From NCBI GenBank assembly GCA_022843165.1, contig JALHOD010000015.1, positions 34,377-98,376 on the forward strand: 64,000 nt of DNA, written 5' to 3'. Made by a program: the position numbers and the translations under genes. Origin of the DNA: Pseudorhodoplanes sp. (GTDB lineage Bacteria; Pseudomonadota; Alphaproteobacteria; Rhizobiales; Xanthobacteraceae). How positions within the stretch are numbered: the first letter of the stretch is position 1; each line of letters begins with the position of its first letter. Below the pieces are notes generated by a model, which did not search any database, was not told the DNA's origin, and saw only the letters and a list, made by a program, of their open reading frames with translations. This document shows, in pieces, positions 1 through 9,235 of this stretch.

Positions 1-2041
1 TGTTGCGGGCGGCATGCGCGGCCTTCGTGCCGAGACGCGCGGCGCAGAGCGAAACCACGTCGGGGCTGTAGCCGTCGCTGATCTTGTATTCACGATAGCC
101 TGACGAAAGTGTCGCGCCGATGGTGTAGAAATAGCCGTCACGGGCGATGATCTGCGAGCGGCTTTGACCGGGCTGCAGATCGGCGAGGCCGAGTGCGAGG
201 CCCGACGGCGCGCCGGCCGGAAAACGTTCATCCGACGAGGCGAGGACGCGGCCCGCGAGGTCGACGAACAGCGCAAAGGATTGCGGCATCACCTCGCCGC
301 GTTCGTCGCGGGGCAGCGCATCGTGCAGCATGGCTGAGAATTGCGGCGTGGAATCGAACACGATTCCGACGCCGCCAACCGCATTCTGGTCATCAAGGCC
401 GCGGACAGCGGCGCCGTAAATATAGGCCGGCGCTTCGCCATAAAGCGGCGTGGGCGCGAAATCGGACACCGCGTAATCCTGTGTCGTTTGCAGCGCCAGC
501 GTGCGCGCCACCCACGGCTCTCGGATGGTTGTGCCGACGACATGCGCATGTTCGGGCCGGGAGACGGCGACAACCTTGCCGGCGGCGTCGAACAGCAGCA
601 GGTTGCTGTAGACGGTGTAGAGGCCGTTGATCGCCGCAAGGACCTCGGAACAGGTCTGCAGCCCTTCGGGCGTCGGGTTTGCAAGCATGCGGCGGAAGGT
701 GGTGTCGAGCGCCCACCAGCGGCAGTCATTGGCGCGTTCGTACAGGTTGCGGTCCATGACATCGATGGCAAAGGCGGCGCGCGCGGAGACCTTCTGCGAG
801 ATCGCCGCGATCACGGTCTGCTGCAGATTGCCGATGGACTGATCGAACACCGCCTGCGTCCGGCGTCCGGCATTGGAAATTTCCCGCAACAGTGTCTTCG
901 AGAAAGCGGCATTGCCGTCGCTGGAATCGGCCTGGCGGACCGACCCGTTCCAGACCGAGCGGTTGAGATCGCTCTGGATGCGCTCGGCCTGCTGCGGGAT
1001 GCTGCGCAAGGCTTCGGAAAACAGCGCCGGATTGCGCATCACGCTCTCGACCAGGTCCTGCTGGCGTTCGGCCGAGGTGCCCTCGCGGGTGTCGTCAAAG
1101 GCCATGTCGATCGGAATGAGACCGAATCCCAGCCAGCCCGGTCCATGATAGCCCTGATAGGCGTTCGGCTCGCAGCCGATGGCAAGATATTGCCGTCCGC
1201 CGAGCCGGACGGCGCCGCCATTGGCGCGCAGGATGGCGGAAGCAATCCGAAAACCGGCGGGAAGCTGGATCGTGCAGGAGCTGGCGATGATACGGCCCTT
1301 CGGCGTGACGCAGGCCAGCAGCGTCCAGTCATCCTCGGCCACCAGGTTCCGGTAAATGCCGTCCATTTCGTCGGCGAGACGGAACACCAGCGCCAGCATT
1401 CCGAGCGGGTGGCCGTCGGAATTGTTGACGCGGAAGGCGTAGACCAGATGATCGCCGTCGGGCAGGAAATCGGCGGAGCCGAAATATTCGACATAGGCGC
1501 AGCTGGTGGTGAGCGCGTCCTGAACGATGGTGTGGGATGTCTCTTCGGCCGGATGACCGGCGAGCCGCGCGCGGATGCGGCCACGGGTGTCGATCAGCAC
1601 GATGTCGCTATAGACGGAATACTTGGCGACATATTCTGCGAAGCGCGCCGCGATGCCTGCGCGATCGGCCGTGTCCGCACCGGCGGACAGGAATTCGCGC
1701 ACATCGGTGTCGGCGGCGAGAAAGCCGATATCTGCGGTGCGCTCGAACAGGTTGCGCACCAGGATGTCGATGCCGTTCTGGGCCTTGGTGCGCAACTCGG
1801 CGAGCACCTTATTGCGCGTTTCCAGGCCGAGATGATTGAGCAAGTGGCCGCTGAGTTTCTCGAAGGCCTCGCGAGTGCCGGACATTTCGGTGGCGCTGCC
1901 GGAAAGCTGGCCGAGCAGCGTCAGCGTATCCCACGACACTTGCAGGCGACCGAGCGCCTCGCGGCAGTTCTCGACCCCGTGCATGTGATGAATGAGGCCG
2001 ACGAGGGAATCGTCGATCTCGACATCCTTGTAGACCGCCAT
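1..2041 (-). CDS. Tandem Cache-domain sensory protein, C-terminus off the window (partial)
   Basis: The minus-strand frame is open from the ATG at 2041 to base 1, giving 680 codons without a stop; the 3' end lies outside the window. The N-terminus (MAVYKDVEIDDSLVG) is hydrophilic, then helical, and two regions (about residues 110-290 and 430-640) look like Cache/PAS-type sensor folds, with strands such as YSDIVLIDTRGRIRARL and YSNLLLFDAAGKVVAVS each following a run of helix. I see no signal peptide or transmembrane segment, so the sensor would be cytosolic, which is unusual for Cache domains. Purine-rich bases (aaaagag) precede the start. Related proteins of this order may end in a CheW-like domain; that part cannot be seen here. 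A long plus-strand open frame over the same DNA is a shadow. Confidence 0.6.
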   Translation of the reverse strand, partial: MAVYKDVEIDDSLVGLIHHMHGVENCREALGRLQVSWDTLTLLGQLSGSATEMSGTREAFEKLSGHLLNHLGLETRNKVLAELRTKAQNGIDILVRNLFERTADIGFLAADTDVREFLSAGADTADRAGIAARFAEYVAKYSVYSDIVLIDTRGRIRARLAGHPAEETSHTIVQDALTTSCAYVEYFGSADFLPDGDHLVYAFRVNNSDGHPLGMLALVFRLADEMDGIYRNLVAEDDWTLLACVTPKGRIIASSCTIQLPAGFRIASAILRANGGAVRLGGRQYLAIGCEPNAYQGYHGPGWLGFGLIPIDMAFDDTREGTSAERQQDLVESVMRNPALFSEALRSIPQQAERIQSDLNRSVWNGSVRQADSSDGNAAFSKTLLREISNAGRRTQAVFDQSIGNLQQTVIAAISQKVSARAAFAIDVMDRNLYERANDCRWWALDTTFRRMLANPTPEGLQTCSEVLAAINGLYTVYSNLLLFDAAGKVVAVSRPEHAHVVGTTIREPWVARTLALQTTQDYAVSDFAPTPLYGEAPAYIYGAAVRGLDDQNAVGGVGIVFDSTPQFSAMLHDALPRDERGEVMPQSFALFVDLAGRVLASSDERFPAGAPSGLALGLADLQPGQSRSQIIARDGYFYTIGATLSSGYREYKISDGYSPDVVSLCAARLGTKAAHAARN

Positions 2042-2286
2042 CGAAAACTCTTTTCGCGAAAATGAGTCCGGACGAAATCGATTCGCAGCATGCCGCAAGG
2101 CGGTTTAAATTGAACAAACACAGAGGGTCACGGAGCGATATCGCAGACGGCCTTCGCGATTGCGTCCGGTGCCTGCTTACGGTTTAATCGTCCTGCTTTA
2201 ATGGTGTGCAGATTTGGCAGGCCGATCTTGCGTGCAAGACGAGTCCGGCTCCGATTGTCTAACAAAAGTTAAGAACTGGCAGCGCC

Positions 2287-3213
2287 ATGCCGTCGAGCGA
2301 TCACCTCGACTACGTCCTCGGCAAGCTCGACTGGATGCGCAGCGAGTCGATCTGGCCGAACGGACGCCGCTATCTGTGGACCGACGCCTTCGGTGTCGTG
2401 CTGCTGGCCTCCCTGTATGCGGAAACGGGTCAACGACACTTTTACGACCAGGCGGAGACGCTGATCGCCGAGGTCGACCGGGTGCTCGGCCGGCCGCGCG
2501 GCATTCGCATCGGCGAGGCGCCGGACCGAGACGGCCAGTATTTCCATTATCTGGCGATGTGGCTTTACGCCCTTGCGGTGATGGCGCGCTACGATCCGGC
2601 CTATCGCCGGAAAGGCATCGACCTGGTCCGGCAGATCCACGATGCCTTTGTCATGCCGGGCAGGGGCGTGGTGTGGAAGATGCAGGAGGATCTCAGCGCG
2701 CCCTATCCCGGTTTCGGGTTCGGGGCGCTCGACGCGTTCGACGGTTACGTCTCCTATCGCGCTCTCGCGGAGGACGCGCTGTCGCGCGAGATCACCGATA
2801 TGCGCGCGCTGATCGACGCATCTGCCCCCGACCTGACCATTACGCAGGATCTCGGCATCGGCATGATGCTCTGGATGAGCCATTTCTTTCCGGAAGAAGA
2901 CTGGGCTGTGTTGCAGCGGGCGCGTGGCCTGCACGTGCTCGACCGCATGTGGCAGGATGATGGATATTTCTGCCGCGAGCCCGGCTATCCGCGCGTCAAG
3001 TTCGCGTTCACGAATTACGGCGTCTCGGTCGGCCTGCAGGCCGTGCAGGCGATGCCCGAACGGGTGCGTGCGCTCAACCGCTTCTTCGACGGCTACCGCT
3101 CAGGCGACGAATACGACCGCGAGGCCATCACCCATGTGATGGCCTGCAGTTCGCGTTTTCCCGGATTCCTGCTGAGGAATTTTCATCCGCGGATTGCGGC
3201 AGCAAAGCGGTAG
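2287..3213 (+). CDS. Hypothetical helical protein, possible six-hairpin fold
   Basis: 308 residues, no signal peptide or membrane segment. The sequence is rich in aromatic residues and amphipathic helices (YLWTDAFGVVLLASLY, YFHYLAMWLYALAVMARY), in a repeating helix-hairpin pattern like the (alpha/alpha)6 barrels of six-hairpin glycosidases. I cannot pick out catalytic residues, so an enzymatic role is only a possibility. The start is the ATG at 2287; upstream bases show only a weak purine-rich site. The gene stands alone, divergent from the Cache protein and convergent with the small cytochrome c at 3220-3558. I do not recognise a named family. Confidence 0.6.
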   Translation: MPSSDHLDYVLGKLDWMRSESIWPNGRRYLWTDAFGVVLLASLYAETGQRHFYDQAETLIAEVDRVLGRPRGIRIGEAPDRDGQYFHYLAMWLYALAVMARYDPAYRRKGIDLVRQIHDAFVMPGRGVVWKMQEDLSAPYPGFGFGALDAFDGYVSYRALAEDALSREITDMRALIDASAPDLTITQDLGIGMMLWMSHFFPEEDWAVLQRARGLHVLDRMWQDDGYFCREPGYPRVKFAFTNYGVSVGLQAVQAMPERVRALNRFFDGYRSGDEYDREAITHVMACSSRFPGFLLRNFHPRIAAAKR

Positions 3214-3219
3214 CAGGCT

Positions 3220-3558
3220 TCATTTCCTTCCGAGAGTGGCGACATAGGCGGCGATGTCGCCGGCTTCGTTGCGGGTCAGCGCCATGCCCGGCATTTTGGG
3301 ATGCGGCGCGAGCAGAAAGAAGGCCAGTTTTCCGGCATCGAAACCCGGGCGCTGCGCAAGACTGCGGAAGGAGGCGACGTCGGCCGAGGCGCGCGTCTGG
3401 TCCTGGGCGACGACATGGCATTCCGCACACCATCGGCGCGCCAGACGCTCTCCGTTCTTCGGATCGGCGGCGGACGCCTGCGTTGCGGCCAGGATGATCG
3501 TCAGAAGCGCGGCTGACCACGCGGTATTATTCGGCAAATTCGCCTCCCGTCTTTCCAT
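3220..3558 (-). CDS. Small c-type cytochrome
   Basis: 112 residues with a hydrophobic signal segment near the N-terminus (AWSAALLTIILAATQASA) followed by a mature domain carrying a single heme-binding CxxCH (WCAECH), and a likely Met axial ligand in MPGMAL near the C-terminus. This is a class I monoheme cytochrome c, exported by Sec and matured in the periplasm, where it would carry electrons. I chose the ATG at 3558 because it places the signal peptide at the start; the open frame extends further upstream to 3732 but runs into the divergent cytochrome gene. Its redox partner is not evident. Confidence 0.8.
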   Translation of the reverse strand: MERREANLPNNTAWSAALLTIILAATQASAADPKNGERLARRWCAECHVVAQDQTRASADVASFRSLAQRPGFDAGKLAFFLLAPHPKMPGMALTRNEAGDIAAYVATLGRK

Positions 3559-3610
3559 TCTGATATACTGAGCAAAACAATCTTGGCCATTCAAAGATCG
3601 TGGTGTCGAC

Positions 3611-3943
3611 ATGCCTGTCAGCAGATTGATCACAACACGCAATGTGGCCGCGGCCGCGGTCCTGGCCATGTGTCTTCCGCCCGCGAATTCCGCGGCGGCC
3701 CAGTCCGCGTCCCAGCCGCTGATCGTCGCCATCTGTGCGCCCTGTCATGGCTATGACGGCGTGGGCCGGGACGTGCAGATTCCCCGCATCGCGGGACAGT
3801 CGGCGATCTATCTGAAGGCGCAGTTGCATGCCTTCCGCCGCGGAGCGCGCAAGCATCCGGACATGTCCATGCGCGCCGAGGATCTGACCGATCGCGACAT
3901 CGACGAACTCGCCGGCTTCTACGCCATCCTGCCGCCCGGTTGA
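3611..3943 (+). CDS. Small c-type cytochrome, cytochrome c553/c4-like
   Basis: 110 residues: a Sec-type signal peptide ending near ANSAAAQ, then a heme site CAPCHGYDG, the segment IPRIAGQSAIYLKAQL and a candidate Met ligand in DMSMRAEDL. The pattern CxxCHG..G...PxLAGQ...YL..QL is typical of periplasmic cytochromes of the c553/c4 group. The gene starts only 52 bp from the divergently read cytochrome at 3220-3558, so the two probably share a control region. The partner oxidase or dehydrogenase is not in the window. Confidence 0.85.
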   Translation: MPVSRLITTRNVAAAAVLAMCLPPANSAAAQSASQPLIVAICAPCHGYDGVGRDVQIPRIAGQSAIYLKAQLHAFRRGARKHPDMSMRAEDLTDRDIDELAGFYAILPPG

Positions 3944-3984
3944 CGCCAGGCTGAAGGACGGCGATGCGAGGACGGGCGAAACAC

Positions 3985-4060
3985 TGGCGAGCCCGCGGGG
4001 ATTCGAACCCCGGACCTACTGATTAAAAGTCAGTTGCTCTACCGACTGAGCTACGGGCTC
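3985..4060 (-). tRNA. tRNA-Lys(TTT)
   Basis: A 76-nt cloverleaf on the minus strand. The acceptor stem GAGCCCG/CGGGCTC closes, the D-arm has AGTCGGTAGAGC, the anticodon loop is CTTTTAA (anticodon TTT, Lys), the T-arm has GGTTCGAATCC, and the CCA end is encoded at 3985-3987. There is no integrase or duplicated 3' end nearby, so it is not visibly an attachment site. Confidence 0.97.
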
Positions 4061-4440
4061 GCATGAGTGTCTGTCGCTTGGCGGGATCGGTGCCCGCCGG
4101 GCACTCGCCGGCGCGCGATGGACCATGGAGCCCTGCGATGCGACCGGCAGCGCGGACACATAAGCCGATTGTCCAGCCGGGACAACGGAAAATTCCGGTA
4201 ATGGGCCGGATCAGGGCCGACAAAGGCCTTTTTCCAAAGGCGATCCATGCAGCCGCGACCGCCGAGGAGCGGATTTCGCGGTCGGAACAGAAGCAGAACA
4301 GGACCGCCGCAACTTCGCCTCAGCCGGTTCCGACGATTGGCCGAACTTCAGTCTCGTCAGTGATGCGGGAATTGCCTAGTTTGAGAGCGCCGCGGCACGG
4401 CCCGGCTTTCCGGCACACCCGCAAGAGAGGACGCGGCCCT
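4061..4440. other. Intergenic stretch between tRNA-Lys and the M20 hydrolase
   Basis: About 380 bp with no convincing gene. A plus-strand frame is open through it in phase with the hydrolase, but its residues (Arg/Pro/Thr-rich) look non-coding, and the hydrolase family begins at the ATG at 4441. It must hold the promoter for the leftward tRNA and for the rightward hydrolase; I see no strong consensus promoter. Confidence 0.5.
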
Positions 4441-5616
4441 ATGGCCATCTTGAACCGCATCGCCGAGTTTCATCCCGAAATCACCGCCTGGCGCCGCGAC
4501 CTGCATGCCCATCCGGAACTGCTGTTCGACGTGCACCGCACGGCGGCGTCGGTGGCGGAGAAACTGAAGGCCTTTGGCTGCGACGAGGTGGTTCCGGGCA
4601 TTGGCCGCACCGGCGTGGTCGGCGTCATCAAGGGCCGCAAGGCCGCCGATGGCGGCCGCGCCCGGACGATCGGCCTGCGCGCCGACATGGATGCGCTGCC
4701 GATCGAGGAGGCCACGGGTCTGCCTTACAAGTCGACCATTCCCGGAAAGATGCATGCCTGCGGCCATGACGGCCACACCGCGATGCTGCTGGGCGCCGCC
4801 AAATATCTCGCCGAGACCCGCAATTTCGCCGGCACCGCCGTGGTGATCTTCCAGCCGGCGGAGGAAGGCGGCGGCGGCGGCAAGCTGATGGTCGGCGACG
4901 GCATGATGGAGCGCTTCGGCATCGACGAGGTGTACGGGATGCACAATTATCCCGGCATCCCGGCCGGACATTTCGCCATGCGTGTCGGGCCGATCATGGC
5001 GGCGGCCGATCATCTGATGATCGAGATCGAGGGCCGCGGCGGACATGCCGCGCGACCGCATCTGGCGGTCGATCCGATCCTGGTCGGCGCGCAGATCGTC
5101 AGCCAGCTGCAATCGATCGTGTCGCGCAATGTCGATCCGCTGGAATCCGGCGTGGTGTCGATCTGCGTGTTCCAGGCCGGCTCGACCGACAATGTCATTC
5201 CGCAGAAGGCGCTGCTGCGCGGCACCTGCCGCAGCCTGACCGACGAGGTGCGCGACCTGCTCGAAAAGCGCGTCGGCGAGGTGGTGGACGGCGTCGCAAA
5301 ACTGCACGGCGCCAGCGCGAAGCTGACCTACAACCGCGGCTATCCGGTCACCCGCAATCATCCCGACCAGACCGCGTTCGCCGCCTCGATCGCCGCCGAG
5401 ATCGCGGGCCCGGAGCGCGTCGACGACAATGTCGTGCCGGTGATGGGTGCGGAGGATTTCTCTTACATGCTCAACGCCCGTCCGGGCGCTTTTATTTTTG
5501 TCGGCAATGGCGACAGTGCCGGCCTGCATCACCCGGCCTATGACTTCAACGACGACATTATCCCGGCCGGGTCGTCCTACTGGGCGCGGCTGGTGGAGAA
5601 GGCTCTGCCGGCCTAG
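4441..5616 (+). CDS. M20-family amidohydrolase (HipO/AbgB type)
   Basis: 391 residues, a zinc-dependent aminoacyl/acyl-amino-acid amidohydrolase of the M20D group that cleaves N-acyl amino acids such as hippurate. Seen in the sequence: WRRDLHAHPEL at the N-terminus, RADMDALPI, the metal-binding HACGHDGHT near residue 105, FQPAEEGGGG with the catalytic Glu pair, a lid/dimerisation domain with GRGGHAARPH, and MGAEDFSYM near the C-terminus. The start at 4441 (after agagagga) matches the family N-terminus. Exact substrate unknown. It stands alone, convergent with the ndvB-like gene and separated from it by a strong hairpin. Confidence 0.9.
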   Translation: MAILNRIAEFHPEITAWRRDLHAHPELLFDVHRTAASVAEKLKAFGCDEVVPGIGRTGVVGVIKGRKAADGGRARTIGLRADMDALPIEEATGLPYKSTIPGKMHACGHDGHTAMLLGAAKYLAETRNFAGTAVVIFQPAEEGGGGGKLMVGDGMMERFGIDEVYGMHNYPGIPAGHFAMRVGPIMAAADHLMIEIEGRGGHAARPHLAVDPILVGAQIVSQLQSIVSRNVDPLESGVVSICVFQAGSTDNVIPQKALLRGTCRSLTDEVRDLLEKRVGEVVDGVAKLHGASAKLTYNRGYPVTRNHPDQTAFAASIAAEIAGPERVDDNVVPVMGAEDFSYMLNARPGAFIFVGNGDSAGLHHPAYDFNDDIIPAGSSYWARLVEKALPA

Positions 5617-5659
5617 CACGCGTCGTTTCACGACGCGCTCCGCCATCGGCGCAACGAGA

Positions 5660-5688
5660 AACGCCGCCCGGTCAAACCGGGCGGCGTT
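5660..5688. terminator. Bidirectional terminator-like hairpin
   Basis: A perfect 12-bp GC-rich stem (AACGCCGCCCGG with CCGGGCGGCGTT) around a 5-nt loop TCAAA, lying between the convergent M20 and ndvB-like genes. It lacks a long T-run, but its symmetry and position fit transcription termination or 3'-end protection for both genes. Confidence 0.7.
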
Positions 5689-5709
5689 CGCACATCATGC
5701 GATGACGGC

Positions 5710-8364
5710 TTACTGGATCGTCTCGACCTGCTTGTCGGCTGGCGCCACCGGAGCCTCGGCAATGACATTGGCCAGCGCCGGCCGGCGGGTGCCGCGCGCG
5801 AGGGCGCGGCTGCGCAGTTCGGTCCAGTAGGCGAAGTCGTTGATACGGCGCCCGTCGAAGACCGCGATCAGCGCGGCGGCCAGGAACGGCAGGCTCTGCA
5901 CCAGCAGCACGCCCGCGAAGATATAGATTTCATGCACCTGTTTGGTGTTGGTCGCGATCAGCAGCACCGCGCCGACCACCAGCAGGCCGCCGATGACCGC
6001 TTCCCAGAAAGCCTGGAAGTCCGTCTTCAGCCGCGCGCGGCCGCCCTTGGCGGTGCGGGCGAAGGGCAGGTGATCCTTGACCAGCCCGTCCCAGACCGCA
6101 TGCGCCACCGTCCATTGCACCGACATAGCGGCGATCACGGCGCCAAACGTCTGCTTCTTGGAGATGTTCACGCGCAGCCGATACAGCGAGACGAAATGCA
6201 GCACCGACACGGCGAAGGCCGCAACGATCGGAATCGTCAGGATCTTGTCGGGAATGGCGATGCCGACGAACACGACGATCGGCACCCAGAGCAGGTTGAG
6301 AATGGCGACCACGACGCCGAGCGTTTCCGCGCCCAGCCAGTTCAGCCAGCCGAGCAGGAATTCGCGCTTCTGCTCGCGATTGAGTACCGACACGCCGGGC
6401 AGGAAACGCCGCCAATGCTTCTTGACGATCTGCATGCCGCCGTAAGCCCAACGGTGGCGCTGCTTCTTGAACTGCTCAAATGTGTCGGGCAGCAGACCAA
6501 AACCGTAGCGGCGATTGGTGTAATGCGTCTTCCAGCCCAGCTCGATCATGGTGAGGCCGAGATCGGTGTCCTCGCAGATCGTGTCGCTCGACCAGTTGCC
6601 GGCGGCGGCCAGCGCCGTGCGGCGCATCAGACACATGGTGCCGTGCACGATGATGGCGTTCTTCTCGTTGCGCTGGACCATGCCGATGTCGAAGAAGCCG
6701 GAATATTCGCCCTGCATCGCGTAATGCATGACGCTGCGGTCGCCGTCGCGGTGATCCTGCGGCGCCTGGATCAGGCCGACCTTGTCGTCGGCGAAGACCG
6801 GGACGAGATGGCTCAGCCAGTCCGGCGTGACGATGTAGTCGGCGTCGATGACGCCGATGATCTCGGCGTCCGGCGCAGTCTGTGTCAGCGCGAGCCGCAA
6901 GGCGCCGGCCTTGAAGCCCTGAAGATTGTCCTCACGCACGAACTTGAAGCGATCGCCGAGCAGGCGACAATGCTCCTCGACCGGCTGCCAGAAGGCCGGG
7001 TCGGGCGTGTTGTTGATGATCACGATGCATTCGAAATTCGGGTAGGTCAGCCGCGACACTGCATCGAGCGTGGCCTTCAGCATTTCCGGCGGTTCGCGAT
7101 AGGCCGGAATGTGGATCGAGACCTTCGGTCCAAATCCGTCCGGCACCAGCGGCGGCGATGCGATGAGCCGCGACGGCTTGCGGCCGAAGGCGATGGCGGC
7201 GATTTCCTCGATGCGCGCGAGCGCGATCATGACCATCGGCACCAGCAGCATCACGCCGAGCCCCAGCGCGAAGGCTGCGCCCGGCACGAAATAATGACCG
7301 CGCCAGAATCCGAACACGGTGGCAAACCAGGCGCCGACCATATGCGCCGCGATGGCAAGCAAGGCGGCCTGGCTGATCGTGGCGCCGGCGAGCGCGAGAA
7401 TGGGCAGCGACAGCAGAACGCCGAGCAGCACCGACAGGATCATCTGACGCCAGTGATCCGGATCGGTCACCGGACCGGTCCATGCGAATTTCTGCTGGCG
7501 GGCGTCGTTGAACATGCCCCAATAGGGACCGACGCCGCCTTCGAAAATCTTCCAAGGCTGATCGATCGCCTCGACGATGTTGTAGTCCATGCCCATCGCT
7601 TCGGCGCGCGCGATGAAGTCGCGCAGCACGACGGCCTGTTCGAAGCGGCCGGGATTGGCGGCCTTCAGATTGTATCCCGCGCTCGGCCAGCCGAACTCGG
7701 CGATGACGATGCGTTTGCCGGGATAGGCCTGACGCAGCATGTTGTAGATGACGACCGCCTGATCCACGGCCTGCGTTTCCGAAAAACCTTCCCAGTAAGG
7801 CAGGATATGCGCGGCGATGAAGTCGACGGAGGAGGCAAGCTCGGGATGCTCCATCCAAACGTGCCAGATTTCGCCGGTCGTCACGGGCGCCGACACTTCG
7901 CTCTTCACGCGCTTGATCTTCTTGATCAACTCGTCGACCGTCTGTTCGCCGCGGAACACCGTTTCGTTGCCGACCACGATGCCGTCGACATTGGAATGCC
8001 GGCGCCCGAGTTCGATGACAGAGCGCATTTCGCGTTCGTTGCGGCGATCGTCCTTGTCGATCCAGGCGCCGATCGTGGCCTTAAGTCCGAATTCATTCGC
8101 CACGCCCGGGACGAGCTCGACGCCGGCGGTGGACGAATAGGTGCGGACCGCGCGTGTCAGCGGCGCAAGAATGCGCAGATCGGACCGGATCTGGGCCGCC
8201 GAGGTCTGGATCTTGTCGGCATGGGTGGCGCCGACGAAGGGCGCGTAGGACACGCTCGCAAGCGGTCCTTCGATATCCGGGGCGGACACCCGCTTTTCAG
8301 CCAGAGCCCACAAGCCGGCATGCACGCAAGCTATGAGCGCGACGACGGCGGCGACGAAGCGCAT
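5710..8364 (-). CDS. ndvB: NdvB-like beta-glucan synthase (GH17-like domain plus GT2)
   Basis: 884 residues, an inner-membrane glucan synthase. An N-terminal membrane segment precedes a periplasmic GH17-like domain (about residues 40-300) with both glucanase signature regions, VGNE near 131 and EFGWPSAG near 226. Two or more membrane segments follow, then a family-2 glycosyltransferase domain with VSIHIPAY (~416), the DxD-type IDADYIV (~505), CEDTDLG (~600) and the QxxRW motif QRHRW (~636), then several C-terminal membrane segments. This order matches the Bradyrhizobium NdvB protein that makes cyclic beta-1,3/1,6-glucan from UDP-glucose. It is read away from the accessory gene at 8523-9011 and the ndvC-like gene. 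The long plus-strand frame opposite is a shadow. Confidence 0.85.
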   Translation of the reverse strand: MRFVAAVVALIACVHAGLWALAEKRVSAPDIEGPLASVSYAPFVGATHADKIQTSAAQIRSDLRILAPLTRAVRTYSSTAGVELVPGVANEFGLKATIGAWIDKDDRRNEREMRSVIELGRRHSNVDGIVVGNETVFRGEQTVDELIKKIKRVKSEVSAPVTTGEIWHVWMEHPELASSVDFIAAHILPYWEGFSETQAVDQAVVIYNMLRQAYPGKRIVIAEFGWPSAGYNLKAANPGRFEQAVVLRDFIARAEAMGMDYNIVEAIDQPWKIFEGGVGPYWGMFNDARQQKFAWTGPVTDPDHWRQMILSVLLGVLLSLPILALAGATISQAALLAIAAHMVGAWFATVFGFWRGHYFVPGAAFALGLGVMLLVPMVMIALARIEEIAAIAFGRKPSRLIASPPLVPDGFGPKVSIHIPAYREPPEMLKATLDAVSRLTYPNFECIVIINNTPDPAFWQPVEEHCRLLGDRFKFVREDNLQGFKAGALRLALTQTAPDAEIIGVIDADYIVTPDWLSHLVPVFADDKVGLIQAPQDHRDGDRSVMHYAMQGEYSGFFDIGMVQRNEKNAIIVHGTMCLMRRTALAAAGNWSSDTICEDTDLGLTMIELGWKTHYTNRRYGFGLLPDTFEQFKKQRHRWAYGGMQIVKKHWRRFLPGVSVLNREQKREFLLGWLNWLGAETLGVVVAILNLLWVPIVVFVGIAIPDKILTIPIVAAFAVSVLHFVSLYRLRVNISKKQTFGAVIAAMSVQWTVAHAVWDGLVKDHLPFARTAKGGRARLKTDFQAFWEAVIGGLLVVGAVLLIATNTKQVHEIYIFAGVLLVQSLPFLAAALIAVFDGRRINDFAYWTELRSRALARGTRRPALANVIAEAPVAPADKQVETIQ

Positions 8365-8522
8365 AACACGCTAAACCAATCGGGGCTGTGAGGAAGGCGT
8401 CCACCCCGTCCCCTGGGAAGGCGCCTGCTGCGGTGCAACTTACCTCGGATGAGGCGGTTTTTCAAATGGATTTCAGACGTGGCGTTTTAATGACGACGAC
8501 CGCAGCCGAAAAAATAACTCTT

Positions 8523-9011
8523 CTACTGCGTGGATGTTCCCGCCGGCGGCGTATTGGCGGCCGCGGCCGGAGCCGGAGGCGCCGCGGGATTAACCCAACA
8601 GGTGTTCACCCGCGCGTTCAGGCTGTCAGGCGCCTTGGGATCGATGCTCCCCTGACGGACGACGCAGCGGAAGGTCGCCTGGATATGTCCGCCCGGGCAG
8701 CCAAAACGGTCGTACAGGTCGAGATGGCGGAAGGCCGTGTCCATGTCGTCCCGCCACAGCAGGTTGACCACCCGCCGTCCCAGCCAGACGCATTCCGGAT
8801 TGCCCGCCGGCCCGGCAAGCTGCCGGGACACCTCCATGAGGTCGTCGGCCTTGCGCTGCGGCGAGTCCTTCTTGGCGTCGCCGGACTGCTGCTGGCGGGC
8901 CTTGTCGGCGGCGCCCTGGTCGCCGCTCTGGCCGAAAGCAGGCTGGCCCGCGGCCGTTAAAGCTCCCACGATAAACATGGCGGGCAGGAGACGCATGACG
9001 CGAACGAACAT
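8523..9011 (-). CDS. Probable periplasmic accessory protein of beta-1,3/1,6-glucan synthesis
   Basis: 162 residues with a Sec signal peptide (MFVRVMRLLPAMFIVGALTAAGQPAFG), a Gln/Lys-rich linker and a mature domain with four cysteines in the segments GNPECVWLGRR, YDRFGCPGG, TFRCVV and VNTCWV; the tail is Pro/Ala-rich. From memory, rhizobial ndv loci have a small gene between ndvB and ndvC annotated as a glucan biosynthesis protein; position here is the same. Even cysteine number and export suggest two disulfides. It reads the same way as ndvB, 158 bp upstream of it, and divergent from ndvC. Biochemical role unknown. Confidence 0.65.
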   Translation of the reverse strand: MFVRVMRLLPAMFIVGALTAAGQPAFGQSGDQGAADKARQQQSGDAKKDSPQRKADDLMEVSRQLAGPAGNPECVWLGRRVVNLLWRDDMDTAFRHLDLYDRFGCPGGHIQATFRCVVRQGSIDPKAPDSLNARVNTCWVNPAAPPAPAAAANTPPAGTSTQ

Positions 9012-9235
9012 GGTTATCTGGCTTCTCGTGACAGGGCGGGATTGCAGGAATTTAACGTTCAGCGGACAGACAAATTTGCATCGAATTCGGTCAGCAATAC
9101 GGCGTGCAGGCCCACCACTTACCGCATGAAAGAAAATCGAAGTTCCAATCTTTTGTCCAGCGTCCGGCGCAGTTGTGCTTAAAGCAAGGAAGCTTTTCGC
9201 GCCGTTCCGTCGCTCACAACACCGCCTCGACTTCC

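Noticed and set aside
341..2065. Long plus-strand open frame (574 codons)
   Set aside because: It is the mirror of the minus-strand Cache gene; high GC gives long shadow frames, and its residues have no domain pattern.
3985..4440. tRNA-Lys as an integration site
   Set aside because: No integrase, no repeated tRNA end and no change in gene content next to it.
5932..8391. Plus-strand open frame of 819 codons
   Set aside because: Lies opposite the ndvB-like gene, is His/Arg/Asp-rich and has no motif.
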